Shown here in pieces: positions 22,405 to 34,029 of a DNA stretch of 64,000 nucleotides. The notes beneath the pieces were generated by a model. It was given only the letters and a program-made list of their open reading frames with translations. It did not search any database and was not told the DNA's origin. Position 1 is the first letter of the stretch, and each line of letters begins with the position of its first letter. Source of the stretch: Filobasidium wieringae. Taxonomy: Eukaryota; Basidiomycota; Tremellomycetes; Filobasidiales; Filobasidiaceae. Location of the stretch: contig BCIV01000015.1 of assembly GCA_001600055.1 (NCBI GenBank), positions 186,001-250,000 on the forward strand, in the 5' to 3' direction. A program made the position numbers and the translations under genes.

Positions 22405-25400
22405 TTACGTCCTCTCCTGACGATGAGGAGGAACAAACCCGAACCCCCCCGCCTTGACACTAGCGGAATAAGCGTCCTCTTCTTCCTCGCTCAAGGATCC
22501 CATGGCTTCCAACGCAGGACCAGGATCCACGGAGAACCCTCCGTAACCCTTCTCGGGCCTCATACTAAAACTCGTCGGATCACGCGAGATGGAGTTTTGT
22601 CGGGAAGAATTGATGGTGATATTGGGTATATTGGTGGATGTGGAAATGGTGTGATCTTGTTTATTGTTGTCCTCGTTCTCGGCGATAGGATCCCTCCCGG
22701 TTGCAGAACGCATGCCTCGCCCTTGTGGATCGCTCTTGTCTAGCTTGGAACCTCGTCTCATGGCGGTCTTGAGGGGAGGGACCATCATGCCTTGCTTCTC
22801 GACCAGACTCGTCTTGGGTTCTAGAATCGCATTGTTCGTCCCGCTTGGTCGAGGAAGAGCGATCCTCACGGGCATAGACGTGGCGAACAGACTAGTCTGG
22901 CCATCATCCGAATCGTCTTCCGCTTCATCAGACTCGCGCCGTTCACGCGCACCGGTACCAGGGTAAACGAACGACCTGTTGGTCGTCGTCCCTAAAGCCT
23001 GCCACAATTTCTGAGTATCGTTTCTCCAGGCAGATCGATGACTGGGAGCATCTGCCGCCATGAGCTGGATCAGTTTCTTTTCGACTAGCTGGGTGTTTTC
23101 CTTCATCGTCTTGTTGATGTCCTCGGACGCGGGAGACGCGGAAGCTTGAGCCGTCTCGAAATCCTGTTCGACCAACGAACTCGATGCAGATAAAGATGAG
23201 ACGGGAGGAGCGTCGTGGTCTTCAAAGTCAAACACGGCATCTAAAATAGGTCGAACTGGTCAGCTTGGTATGACTCTGGAGCGAAACGTTCCAGCTAACC
23301 ATCTGCAGCAGAGATCAGACCTGCATCCTCCGGCTCGTCCTCTCCTGGCCCCTCCCTATCGACCTCGCCAATCGAGACCTCCTCCTCACGAGCGACAACA
23401 GACTCGTCGAACTTTACCTTCCTTCTCTCTTGCTTCGACTCGCCTTCTGTTACCGTAGTCCGTCCCGCTTCTCCTCCACTGGACAAGAAAGAAGACTTCC
23501 GAACCGATCCCAACGTGTTCCTCTTGATCGTCTCTGGACTGGAAGAGCTCAAATGCTTGACGTTTCTCGGTCTAGGCGTTCTCTCTTCCTCCGCGACTTC
23601 CTGTGTCACCCTGCCTCTCCTGTTGACAGTCTCTCCCTGAGTCTTGTCGACGTCACCCCCAAATTCCTCCCGATAGCTACTCGCTGCGCTCACTTGGCTG
23701 CTTTCTGCAAAGGGATTGAGATTGATGTCTCCCTCTCCTCCTTCCCGGACCTCCTCGTCATGCTCCATAACCCTATCCAACTTGGTAGGTGGACTAGCGT
23801 CCAGTAAAGCAGGATCACGGAGGTTCAAATCGGTGTCTAGAGGATCGTTCAGCCTATTTCCCTTTCTGGAGCCAGATAGGAAAGTCTCAGACAGTCCGAT
23901 CGCATTGTTGGAAGATCTTCCCTGGGCTTGGAAAGAAGAACCAAAATGATCGTCCATATTGGATATCCGGAGACTAGAGACCACATCCAAATCGATCCCT
24001 GGTTTCGACCGATTGAAGGGTGTAGTGACCAGATCTCCACGACTTCCTTTGTCCCTGATATTCATACTTTGAGAGAACGATTCTGCTCCCTGCTTGATCA
24101 GAGGTTCATTGGCTCGCACCGTAGCTTGATCTCTTGGTGTGGTGTTTCCTGAACCAGCAGCACCTCCGGGGGAAGCTTGATGGAAGTAACTGACGGATAG
24201 AGAGGCGGATAACAGAGAGTTCCCCTGACCTTGACCCATACTCGTCCCATTCGAAGGAAACCTTCCTATTCCAGAAACCCGCCCAGTCGGTACATCTTCC
24301 CTTTTCTCATTTGACGCATCTTTGAAACTCTCTTTGAAAGGTATCTTCGCATCCGATGCCAATTCATTCGCTCGACCAGGTTGTTGACCCTTCTCCTCGC
24401 CCTGAGTGCTAATGTCCTTTCCGCTCAACCTCCCGGCCCGTTCGAATGCTTTCCAAAGCATCTCACATTCACCCCTCGCTTTCCTCTGAACCGCCCCGAC
24501 CTCTTTTCTCTTCTTCCTCACAAACTCCTCAATCTCTGCATCCACTCGATCTCTAACATTCTTGATTTCCTCGGAAGCGCGAGTCGAAAGGGTTTGGAAA
24601 AAAGGGTGCGAGGGGGTAAAGGGAGGTGGGAGGAAGAAGGGATCCGATAAAGGTGCGAGAAGAGGAGGAATGGGTGGAGGACGTGGAAGGTTCGGAGGAG
24701 CTCCGTATGATTCGGAAAGTTGAAAGTTCGACAAGGCGAGCGGTTGGAACAGCGAGATCTCTTTGGGTTCCTGTGAACCACGATGAAGACGCTCAAGCCA
24801 TATTGTCTTGATCGCTGGAACACGTTGTACTCACATCTTCGTCCTCGCCATCTAGCAAGACTTTCAAGACCTGCTCAATCTGATCACTACCTTTCCTTCC
24901 TAACCTAACACTGGCCACCTTTTCCTCACAAATGGTACAGACCATGAACTTTTCCCTCTCCTGCTCATCCTCCTCGCTGTCTTCATTCCCATCCCGAGTC
25001 TCACTATCCGAAGGGAACCTAGCTGGTCCATTCTTCCCGATAGTCAAGCCAGTAGATCGCTCACCATTCCCTGCTTGACCAGTAGAACCAGGATGTTGTT
25101 TGGGAAAGTCGTTACTCCGTCTTCGACTTCTGGAGCCCGAAACGGAGTCCCTTCTCCTTTCCCCCTTGTTCTCGACTTTCGAACCCGATCTCGAGCTCGA
25201 GGTATCGACCTCGATAGAAGTATAGGCAGATAACTCTGGATAAAGCTGAAAGCATGACGTCACGTTATCAGGTTGACCCTTTGTAAGCTGGAGAACGAGA
25301 CCCTGTCGCTCTCCAAGAAGACTCACAACGTCTATGATGTAAGAACCATCCTCTGTCTTTGTTTGGGTGCCCGTGTACTGCTTATCGCTCGATCGAGAAG

Positions 25401-25527
25401 CAGAGATAGTGTGACTGAGAGAGATGTTGCGGCACCGACAACTAAAGCTCGGTTTCGATTGGTTCTTGTTCGCACCAGTAGTGGTGGTAGGATCGGTCTC
25501 TCTATCCTTGGATACAGAGGTCGACAT
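22405..25527 (-). CDS. Large disordered protein with paired cysteines, family unknown
   Basis: Three exons (25527..24835, 24770..23300, 23240..22405) give 999 aa with consistent phases. The N-terminal 230 residues look folded: FSCRCRNISLSHTIS near residue 30, then YIIDVVSLLGERQGLVLQ and VTSCFQLYPELSAYTSIEV, then FMVCTICEEKVASV near residue 200. The CxC and CxxC pairs could form one split zinc site. A Pro-rich stretch and a charged helix (about residues 265-330, ASEEIKNVRDRVDAEIEEFV) follow, then some 600 residues of Ser/Glu-rich disorder. A KVKF sequence (RRKVKFDESVV) fits the RVxF docking pattern for protein phosphatase 1. The C-terminus has GGFGFVPPHRQERT. I do not recognise the family. The nearest ATG to a short upstream open stretch was chosen as the start. 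Confidence 0.75.
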
Positions 25528-25845
25528 TGTTATCTGGTACAAACTGCAAATGAGAGGGGGTGTGATCTGGGATACGAGACCAGGATGTTCAAGGCGTATC
25601 GATGTCTGCCGCTTGGTTGTCCGCTGAGCGGGGCCTCGGATAGAGTCAACTCGCTAGTGCGTGCCAAACATCTCACGTGAAAGCTTTCAATTACCCGCCT
25701 AAATCCTCGTTGTATCAACCGTCACAGTTCTTTGAACCCAATTGATTACACAAGGCATGGGTCCAGAATGTATGTCTGTCAAGTCTGTAGACTATAATCA
25801 GGTAGATGTTGTGACGGGGGATTGTGCGTAAACAGCAAAAAGAAA
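25528..25845. other. Intergenic region between 999-aa gene and tRNA-Phe copy 2
   Basis: The interval contains the upstream region of the 999-aa gene and the 3' flank of the second tRNA. No gene was recognised. Confidence 0.4.
25837..25845 (-). terminator. Pol III terminator of tRNA-Phe copy 2
   Basis: Read on the minus strand, TTTCTTTTT follows the tRNA 3' end. It is the same as at copy 1, and the identity continues for three more bases (GCT). Confidence 0.7.
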
Positions 25846-25931
25846 TGCCCAGAACCCGGATCGAACGGGTGACCGTACGAAGTCGAAGTAATCACTTCAG
25901 TCGTACGCGCTCCCAACTGCGCCATCGAGGC
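25846..25931 (-). tRNA. tRNA-Phe (GAA) with 13-nt intron, copy 2
   Basis: The sequence is the exact reverse complement of the tRNA at 21736-21821, intron included, so the anticodon (GAA), intron and acceptor-stem mismatch are the same. The two copies point toward each other, 4.0 kb apart. Confidence 0.93.
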
Positions 25932-26355
25932 GTTGGTGTTGTGTAGTGTTTTTGTTTGTTAATATTAATCATTCGCAAGTTTTGAGGTCAGACTGGCCGT
26001 TGATGCGACCGGTTCCCGGTCGAGGATGAAAAACACCCGGATGGGATCACAGATCTGGACGGGAACACTACTGGTGAACCAAATCTCCAGCACGCTTCTT
26101 CATCCACAAGACGTGAGAGACTGTAAAGAAGCGTTGACTGATGCTGAAGTGTACAGCTTATAGGTCTTGCAAAGATGTCTAACATGTTCGACTGTACCTG
26201 ATCATGCGTTGCACCTTCAACACCCAGCCAGTCAAAGTGTCGAAAAGCGGTCATACAACATCATCTTTGGCATCGTAAACGCACATCTCGCTGTAGTCTT
26301 TCGGATGCTCCCTCACCACTCAGGCCATGAAGCTTGGTTTGATTGCGCTGACATC
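25932..26355. other. Intergenic region between tRNA-Phe copy 2 and BIN3
   Basis: The stretch holds the tRNA upstream flank and the BIN3 3' UTR. An 88-codon minus-strand frame (26254..25988) has no recognisable domain and was not accepted as a gene. Confidence 0.4.
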
Positions 26356-27781
26356 TCACGCCTTGTAATAAATCTCCAAGCTCCGATCGTACCCTACCCA
26401 ACAGAATGTGAAATATCGAATCAGTTACCTCTTTATCTCCCCTTATCTAAGCGAAAAAACGAAACCGCCAACAAGGAAACGAACGAACCTTTCCCTACGT
26501 GATCCTTGACACCTTCTCTTTTGACAAAGCCGATATCTTCCAACAAGATCCGTTCGAAATCATCCTCCGGCCGTAGTTTCAACTGGTGGAAGTTCTCTCG
26601 GAGTTTCTGTATGTGCGTTGCAGGGAAGGAGGAAGATATCAGATCGTGCCCTTCCAAATTCTCACACCGAACGGACGAATGGGGCAAACCAAAGGAGAGT
26701 GTGAACGAAAAAACAACAAGACTTTGTTCACGTACGGGACTGGTCCGCTTAGCATCCACATATCCTCTCCAACCTTGTTTCTCCAAGATGAACTTTCCAC
26801 CCTGTTTGAGCGATCTGAAGCATTTCTGGAAAAAGGCGAGTAGGCCTGCGTCCCCGTGATGTAGGTGAATCCATTTCGTCAGTGATAATCTGTATAGTCC
26901 GTCGAATGATAAAAGGTCGATGGAAGAGAGGTAAAGAGAGGACAGGAAAGAGGTGTCAGGTAGATGCACCGTCAGGGCAGAGAAAGAGGGTAGACTTCTT
27001 ACGCGAGGATCAGATCGTACCCTTCTTCATCCGTCTCCACCCCGTCTATATGCCAATTAGATCCATAGAATACCAAGTTCCTCGGGAAGCTCGGGGGTGT
27101 GGTTTGTTCTTCGGTAGCGGGGTCTGGGTCTGGATTCGTCGAGGCGGTACCACGGGTTCTGGTTCGTTTACGTTTCTGAGGAGCGGACGATGAGGGGGTT
27201 GGTTCTGGAGGGGGCTTCGAAAGGGAATGTGATGAGGAGGGGATGGGGATAGGTCCGTATAGGCTTGGGAAGGCGGTTGGGAAATGATGCGTCTGGAGGG
27301 GCGATTCGATTTCATGCGACCCTCGTTCACTGTGTCCGGAATCGAGTTTCCTTCGTTTTGTCGATATCGATCCTTGACCGGGAACTTCAGGATGGCCGCG
27401 AATGAGATCGGGAGATTGGATCGAGAACGCATTGTGAACGGTCTGACCACATTGTCTGATCAGGTCTAGGTCGATATCAACCCCTATGACCTTTTTAGGA
27501 CATTGGGTCTGGGCTTGACGAGGAAACCAAAAAATCGTTAGCTCGGGTTCATGCGAGTAGTGCCCTAGTGAAAATTGCTGCTCACCGATTTCTATCGATA
27601 CTGCCCCACTGTTACATCCTATGTCTAATACCACTTGATCTCGGAACAAGTCTCTCTGATGGGCGACGAGAAGATGGATCCTCTCATCCTGATCTGGAGG
27701 TAGATCAGTGTTACCGGCTCTTCTACGAAAATAGTAATTCCTGTAATTTCCTCTTGACTGATCTGAATAAAAATGTGACAT
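26356..27781 (-). CDS. Bin3/MePCE-type RNA 5'-gamma-phosphate methyltransferase
   Basis: This family methylates the gamma-phosphate at the 5' end of Pol III RNAs (human 7SK and U6). The S. pombe member Bmc1 also belongs to telomerase. Five exons (27781..27586, 27513..27003, 26889..26736, 26660..26489, 26393..26356) give 356 aa. Visible motifs are the N-terminal RGNYRNYYFRRR, the SAM-binding VVLDIGCNSGAVSIEI and IGVDIDLDLI, the catalytic region YDLILALSLTKWIHLHHGD, then GGKFILEKQGWRGY and LKLRPEDDFERILLEDIGF. The protein ends HVGKGYDRSLEIYYKA, which appears only after the last intron (donor GTTCGT). About 110 residues of low-complexity Pro/Ser/Arg sequence are inserted between the SAM motifs and the catalytic block. 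The gene is divergent from LCB3. Confidence 0.9.
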
Positions 27782-28097
27782 TTCTCTTCAGATTTGTTTG
27801 TTATATTCAAGAGAAATGACGATTTCGTCAACCTTTCGCTTCTCGAGAAACGTTCTGAGAACATGGTTTACCTGGTTCTTGTTCGGGAAATATACATCCG
27901 GAAAGTTGCGTTGTTCCGGAAGCAAAATTGTCGACTCGGTAGGTAATCAATCAAAACCGAATAAATACAACAAACCTACGACGATTCATAACAGCAAACG
28001 GCAACATCATCCATCACCACCAACACCTCCATCGCCCAACAGCCGCCAGCCACCATCTCGACCGCTCGCCGGGACCGCCACAACATCGTTGCCTGCC
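27782..28097. promoter_or_regulatory. Divergent promoter region BIN3/LCB3
   Basis: This 316-bp gap separates divergent starts 27781 and 28098. The LCB3 side contains a CCA/CAC-rich leader. No known binding site was recognised. Confidence 0.45.
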
Positions 28098-30480
28098 ATG
28101 CAACACTCAAACCCCCACACCCCGTCCCGGAGCAACACCCCCAACCTATCCCTCCTCAAAACTCCTCAAGAACCCGGAACGGCCATCTTCCAGCACTCCC
28201 CCGAGTCTCGAAAACTAGAGAAGGAGTATGAAGCAGGTTGTCTACCTGATGAGGTCTATGAAAAGGTCTTATCCCGCTGGAGAGCCAATCTCCGAGCGGG
28301 TTTGGTCAAGAGCTTGAGAGTCGAGAGCGAGTACATGGCGGCTATGCAGGTAAGTCTTCCTGGGGTTCTTGGGCAAGCTTTTCGTAGCCCAGTGGTTGAT
28401 ACTAAATCTCGATTCGTAGGCAAGAATAAGAGGTCCATTCTTAGATCGTTACTTTTACTGGACAGCTTTACTCGGGAGTAAGTCCCTTGGACTACACCCT
28501 TCTCGATTGATTCGCAGATCTCATCTAATCCACATGACACCTTGAACTGTTCAACTACAGCTCATACATTCTTCATGGCCGGACTCCCGATGTTTTTCTG
28601 GTTTGGAGGAAACGACGCTCGAGCACGAGGGTACGTAAACCAGACCATCTTTTCCTTCACGCGAACCCTGTAGCTGATCCATTTATCATCCGCTCCGCTT
28701 TGTCCCGTTTTGGTTCGACATGGGCGACAGGTTGTTGATGGTAACAGGCTTAGGAATCTGGATCTCTTCTTTCGTCAAAGACTTGGCTTGTTGTCCTCGT
28801 CCTTTCAGTCCGCCCGTGATCAGGCTTTGTGAGTATTTTGTCCCTCTTTCTTTTGCTCCGAAAAAGGAATGAAAGATGTTGACACCCGTTCGATGGATTT
28901 TCGTTTTCGGTTGTGAATAGCGATGAGCACTCATGGATTAGAATACGGTATGTCCCCTCATCCTCCATTCCTTCCTTATATCCCCTATATGACCTTCATC
29001 CTTTTCGAACGAATTTCATCCCCCTAGGTTTCCCCTCTTCACACTCGGCCAATACTGTCTCCATAGCCCTCTTCATATCCGATTGGTTACACGACCAATT
29101 CGAACTAGGAGCTTTTGACGCGCAGAGGTTCTTCTTGTTCAAGATCGGTGGGTGTTTTCTTGTCGTCTTGTTTCTCGTCTTCTAAGGAAGGAAAGGCAAA
29201 AAGAGAGAAGGCTAACTTTTTGCTTCGGTGTATGCCGTTCAGGTCTGGCTATATATGGTGTCAGCGTGATCTTGGGCAGGATGTACTGTGGGATGCATTC
29301 AATCAGTAAGCTCTCTTTCCTTTTCCTTTCGATATGTCAAGCTCTCGTCGAATTGACTTGTAAATCCCTATGATCTTCCTTTCAGTCGATTGTTCTGCGG
29401 GAGCTTTGATGGGTTGGGGTTGTTGGTATTTCTGGCGCATCGCTCAAGTTCCCTTCGAAAGTTGGGCGGCGGAGAATGGGTTGCACGGTGAGTCATGGTC
29501 TAGTCGACTCCAAGAAAACGAGGTCACAGGACTGATTGATCGATTGGGGTTGACGAGGTAGTCCCGTTGATCGGGGTGGTCGTTTGTTTGTTCTTGGTTC
29601 ATTATCATCCTGAACCTGTTGATGGTCAGTTTACCGCTTCCGCTGTTCGATCCGACGCGGATGTTTACAAAGAAAGCTCTTGATTTCGCAGACTGCCCCT
29701 GTTTCGAAGACGCCATCGCTTTCCTCTCGGTGATGCTCGGTTCTTTCCTCAGTCATTGGTTCAACTCCCATTATCGACCTAATTTTACTCATGGGTTCCC
29801 CGTGGGGGTGACTCCGTTTGGATTACACGGGACAGCCAAGACCGGTGCGCTCGTCGTTTTGAATTTGCTCAAGGTCGTCATCGGTTAGTCCACACGATCC
29901 TCTTGGATCCGTATCATATGTCTCATGCTACAGGTTCGATTCACAGGGATCAGCGCCCTGTTCACCTGGCGAATGTTAATGAAACGAATCCTTCATTCCG
30001 CCCTTCCCGTCATCTTCCGAGCGGCCTCGAAGGTTTTCCACTTTGCCCTGCCGACGAGGAAACATTACAAGGCGGCCACGGATTACGAGACCGTTCCTAC
30101 GCCCCATACGATGAACCCGTTACCTTCGTTTGTGGATCTACCTTCCCAGGGGTCGTTGACTTCGGCTTTGCCTCCCGCGGTGAGATTGCACAAGAGGGCC
30201 AGACAGACTTCGACCGAGAGTACCGCTAGTAACATGTCGATCGTCTCGCAAGAATCGATCGAGGGGATCAAGAGGAGGTCCATGGAAGCAAAGAAACACT
30301 ACGATGTGGATGGTGAGTCTGCATTGTACCTCGATCATCGCGACCGAGCTGATGATACGCACGGTTGCGTTGTCAGTCCTCACCAAAGTCGTCGTATACT
30401 GCGGTATCCCGATCATCGCCATCGATCCTGTCCGAGTGGTCTTTGTGATATTAGAGAAAGCGATCGGACGTGCAGCTTGA
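28098..30480 (+). CDS. LCB3: Sphingoid long-chain-base 1-phosphate phosphatase
   Basis: This ER PAP2-type enzyme removes phosphate from phosphorylated sphingoid bases. The ATG at 28098 starts a Ser/Pro-rich leader (MQHSNPHTPSRSNTPNLSLL). The three phosphatase motifs are visible: KDLACCPRPFSPPV (KxxxxxxRP), GFPSSHSANT (PSGH-like), and GRMYCGMHSIIDC (SRxxxxxHxxxD-like). Hydrophobic membrane segments lie between and after them, for example IWISSFVKDL and ALMGWGCWYFW. After a cytosolic loop of about 90 residues (Thr/Ser-rich, VPTPHTMNPLPSFVDLPSQG) a last hydrophobic exon ends in ILEKAIGRAA. Around ten introns were read by phase, for example 28350-28419. The stop lies close to the convergent F-box gene's 3' end. 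Confidence 0.9.
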
Positions 30481-30624
30481 CGGAAAATCATTGGCATTCA
30501 TATACAATCTTTATCTATAATACACTGTATGACCAAAAGCATCACATGTCGGAATCGAAAAACGTAAAAAATCGAAGAAAGCTTGAAGAGGAGAGGGTGG
30601 GGGCAATCATGCAGAATGGCGAAA

Positions 30625-33600
30625 TCAGAATTGTCGTTGTCGTTTATGGGACGACCAGTCGTCGATCGGAGGCAGGTGAGGATGAGGCTGTGCATGTGGC
30701 TGGTGGAACTGCGCATGAGGGTGTGTATGAGGATGCGCATGCGGATGAGCGTGAGAGTGTGGTTGATCTTGTTCACGTCGGCTTCCAATATCGCTCGCCA
30801 GACTTCTCGACCACAATCGTTGAGCCTGATCCGCTTCGATATAGCTCGTCCGGCGATACGATTGCGGTGCCTCGATCGGTGGAAGTTGGCGCGGCAGTCG
30901 AGATGAGGGTGAAGGTGGACGTAGGGGGGCCAAGATCGGTTGAGCTGCTAGATTTGCCCTATGGGCGGCCATCAGACGAGCTCGATGGCTTGCCAAGGAG
31001 ATGGACGTCAAGGATGGGTCGATGAGAGAATCGCGAGATTCATAAGGCGCCGGTGGGTGTGATCGGATGGACGACTCCATGGGATAGGCGAGGTAAGGTT
31101 CAGGTTGTCGAGGTGGAGCGAGTCTCTTTTCCATGGCCAGGGTGTCTCGTAAGAGAGGCGGTGATGGTTCCGGGTTGACGATCGAGCTTCGAAGGGGTCG
31201 GGCGTAAGACGAGGGTCCTACGGGCATGATGGGTGACATTTTCGGTTTGACGTCGACCGGCGATTTGACCGGTACCGATTTGAAGATGGGTACGGGTTGG
31301 TATTTCTGTAATATCACGGGTCCTTCGTAGCCTGTCGATGACGAGATGAGGCGGGTGAGTTCCGAGAACGTCAGTCAAGCACAACACACATGGGACGTAC
31401 CTCTCATGTTCTCGGGAGTGAACGTGTCCCTATACCTTCCCATCAACCTCATCCCCGCATGTACGTAAAACCTATACAGCCATTTCCCGGTACTATTGGG
31501 AATCCCGAAATCGAGATGAATCGTGACGAGACCGTCCCAAGCGCGGACCCTCCCTTGTAATTTCGTCTCTCCCCAAGAACTCTTGCCCGTCCCGGAGAGC
31601 AAGATCTCTTTCGTCCAACCCGGCCGATCCGGTGCGTTCTCGTCGAGACAAGGTTCCCATCCTCTTTCATCTACGGAAAGTCCGGCTTCGTACTCGTCGT
31701 CTTCCGAATCGTGCTTCTTGTACCCTGCGGTCATCATCGACCCGTCCCCCCCGACCTGATCGACTTTGACGTTGATCACGCGTTCCTCCAAGGTCCAATC
31801 CAAGACCTCTTCCCCATAAGTACCTTCGTAAAGACTCCTGACGTCTCCCTTGACCATGTGCTGATAAGCGTTGTAATCAAAGTAGAGGTACTTTCCCTTC
31901 CAAGTCCCCTCCAGATGATGCCTGAAGGCGAGCGGGTGCATCCCGGGGGAACTGACCGGGTCGAAACAGTTCATCGCCCGGTTCAATTCCATATCGAAAT
32001 CGATCGAGGTCAAGTTGGGCGGGTTGTCCAACAACCTCATGGATCTGGCGGTGGCGGCGGAGGTGGTGGAGGACGATTCGGAATCATCCCCGGCGCTGGG
32101 TTTCACGACGGGCTCGATCGTCTCCCCCGCAAACGATTTCATATGAGGGTTCTTACCGAGCGTGATCAACTCGGGGTGTCTCTCCAGTACCTGCATAAAG
32201 TGAAGACTCTTTATGGTCGTCTGCATGGGGGTACAGACGTTCCACCATTTCCCTAGACGCTTGCATCGGACCAAACGAGGCGTGGCGGATAGTTCCTGCA
32301 TGAACGCGTTGGGTCGAGAGAGTAGTTTGAGTTCTTCTTGATCCCGCGCCACCTTGGTCAGAGGGAGATCGCGATGTACCCAAGGTCCGAAGAGGAATTG
32401 ATACTGCGCAGGGGGGGGGGGGGGTCAATCATATCAGTTCCCCAATCCCGTCTGACTTTTTCCATACGACCGCAAGGCCGCTCTGAAGTGAACCCACCTT
32501 GTGTACCCCGAAAACGTAAGGCAAGACGATGAACACCTTGGTATCGATCTGTTCCCTCGTTTCTTCGATCTCCATATCGATCCCCAACCGATTCGCGATC
32601 CAAGCCAAGATGGCGCCTTCTGGAGTATCCACCGGGTAGCCCGGTTGGAGGGCCGCCTCGAGCATGATCTCTTTGTAAAAGATGATCGTGACCGCTCGGA
32701 GTTGAGCGAGTTGTTCGAGGATGGGGAAATTGCGTTCATCTGCGGGTCGATTGGAGTGGTCAGTCCGATTCTCGCGAAGAAGAGTGGTACGAAACGAAGC
32801 AAGGAAGGGGGGCGGGGGAACTGACCATGTTCCATAAACATCCACCAAACGACCCAAATATCTTCCCTCCACCTCTCCCTCTCCATCTTCTCCCCGTCCT
32901 CGACGGTAACATCCGCCACCCCTTCCACCCCCTCTCCGATCAACCCCTTGAGCCCCGATCCCCTAGCGACCAACCTGTACCGTCTGAAGACGCTCATCCG
33001 CTCTTTATACTCATTGGCCAGGATCGTAGGATCATTCAACAAGTGGATCCCTTCGCGGCAAGTACATTTCCGGCCATGAGTGCACGAGGCCATGGAGGAT
33101 GAGGAAGTGGATAGGGTTTCCGATTCCTCCATCACGCTCGAGGGTTCAGGTAGGATCTTTTCATCCGGATTAGAACCCGCACCTGTCCCAGCGGTAGACC
33201 CAGGGCCCGTACCGAACCTCTCCACAGCGCTGTACCGATGATCCAATCCACCGCCCTGGTACCTCCTCCACCTCCTAAAGAGGGCCTCGGTATCGAACGT
33301 CTGGGCATACATCCAAGCCCAGAACCTGGGGTTGTTTTGGAACTTGAGGAGAGAGTTTAGGGGGCGGGAGGAGAGGAGGAGGGGGAGGAGGAGTGAAGGG
33401 TTCGGGATCGTCTGGGAGGTGTAGAGTGCCGGGTGAGGCGGTTGTGGTTGTTCTCGGCCTTGTGCTCGATCATGTTCTCGTCGTTCCTGTTCGAACGGAT
33501 CGACCCGTCCTCTTGTCCGATCCTGTTCCCGTTCCCGATCAAAAACCCCACCCATCTTACCCTCTACCAACCTCCCTATCCTCCCCCTCCTTGCATGATC

Positions 33601-34029
33601 ATCCCGACCCCCATCCTCTCCTGCGCTCTGACTGTCTGACGTTTGTTCCTTCTTGACTACGATCGACTCTGGCTCAGATCCTTTTCCGCGAAAAGTCCGA
33701 GCGCGAGGATGAGATCGTTCTTGTCCATGTTCACGATCACGTTCACGTTCAAGTTCACGTTCCTGTGAAAGTGAGCGTTTTCTAGTTGCCACCGAATCTT
33801 CACGAGCACAAGTCGATGTGGATGTCGATGTTGAAGAGGAGGAGGAGGAAGAAGGAGAGGTAGGTGATGGAGATCTGGAACCTGAGTAGACTAGGAATTT
33901 GGCTATTGATTCTATTGCGTTTGAAGGGAGGTCTGTTAGGGATATTCGAGGTGGGAGTGGGAGTGGGAGTGGGAGTGGGAGTGGGAGTGGGAGTGGGAGT
34001 GGGAGTGGGAGTGGGAGTGGGAGAGACAT
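30625..34029 (-). CDS. Large F-box protein with conserved basidiomycete C-domain
   Basis: The protein starts with a (Leu-Pro) repeat and then an F-box, [21 protein letters not shown] long Ser/Arg/Glu-rich linker follows. Further blocks are [67 protein letters not shown], and a conserved half with [49 protein letters not shown] and [13 protein letters not shown]. That last half (beta-rich, EGTW...WLYRFY) recurs in basidiomycete F-box proteins. The tail is Pro/Ser-rich and ends in an [11 protein letters not shown] histidine-rich run. It is probably an SCF ubiquitin-ligase adaptor; the substrate is unknown. Introns include one near 32430-32410 whose polypyrimidine tract is a 12-14 nt C run. Confidence 0.8.
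33948..34023 (-). repeat. Hexanucleotide (CTCCCA)n coding repeat
   Basis: About twelve tandem copies of a 6-bp unit (GGGAGT on the plus strand) encode alternating Leu and Pro at the extreme N-terminus of the F-box protein. In the third frame it would encode Ser-His. Such a tract is prone to length change. Confidence 0.9.

Noticed and set aside
30625..30780. Repeated CAT/CAC-rich sequence as a CRISPR or tandem repeat locus
   Set aside because: It is the coding end of the F-box protein, giving a His-Pro-Ala-rich tail; there are no spacers.
29925..31025. A 366-codon plus-strand frame
   Set aside because: Its first part is a real LCB3 exon, but the frame then runs through the LCB3 stop region and antisense to the histidine-rich tail of the F-box gene.
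31711..32256. A 181-codon plus-strand frame
   Set aside because: It is antisense to a well-conserved exon of the F-box gene and shows no domain.
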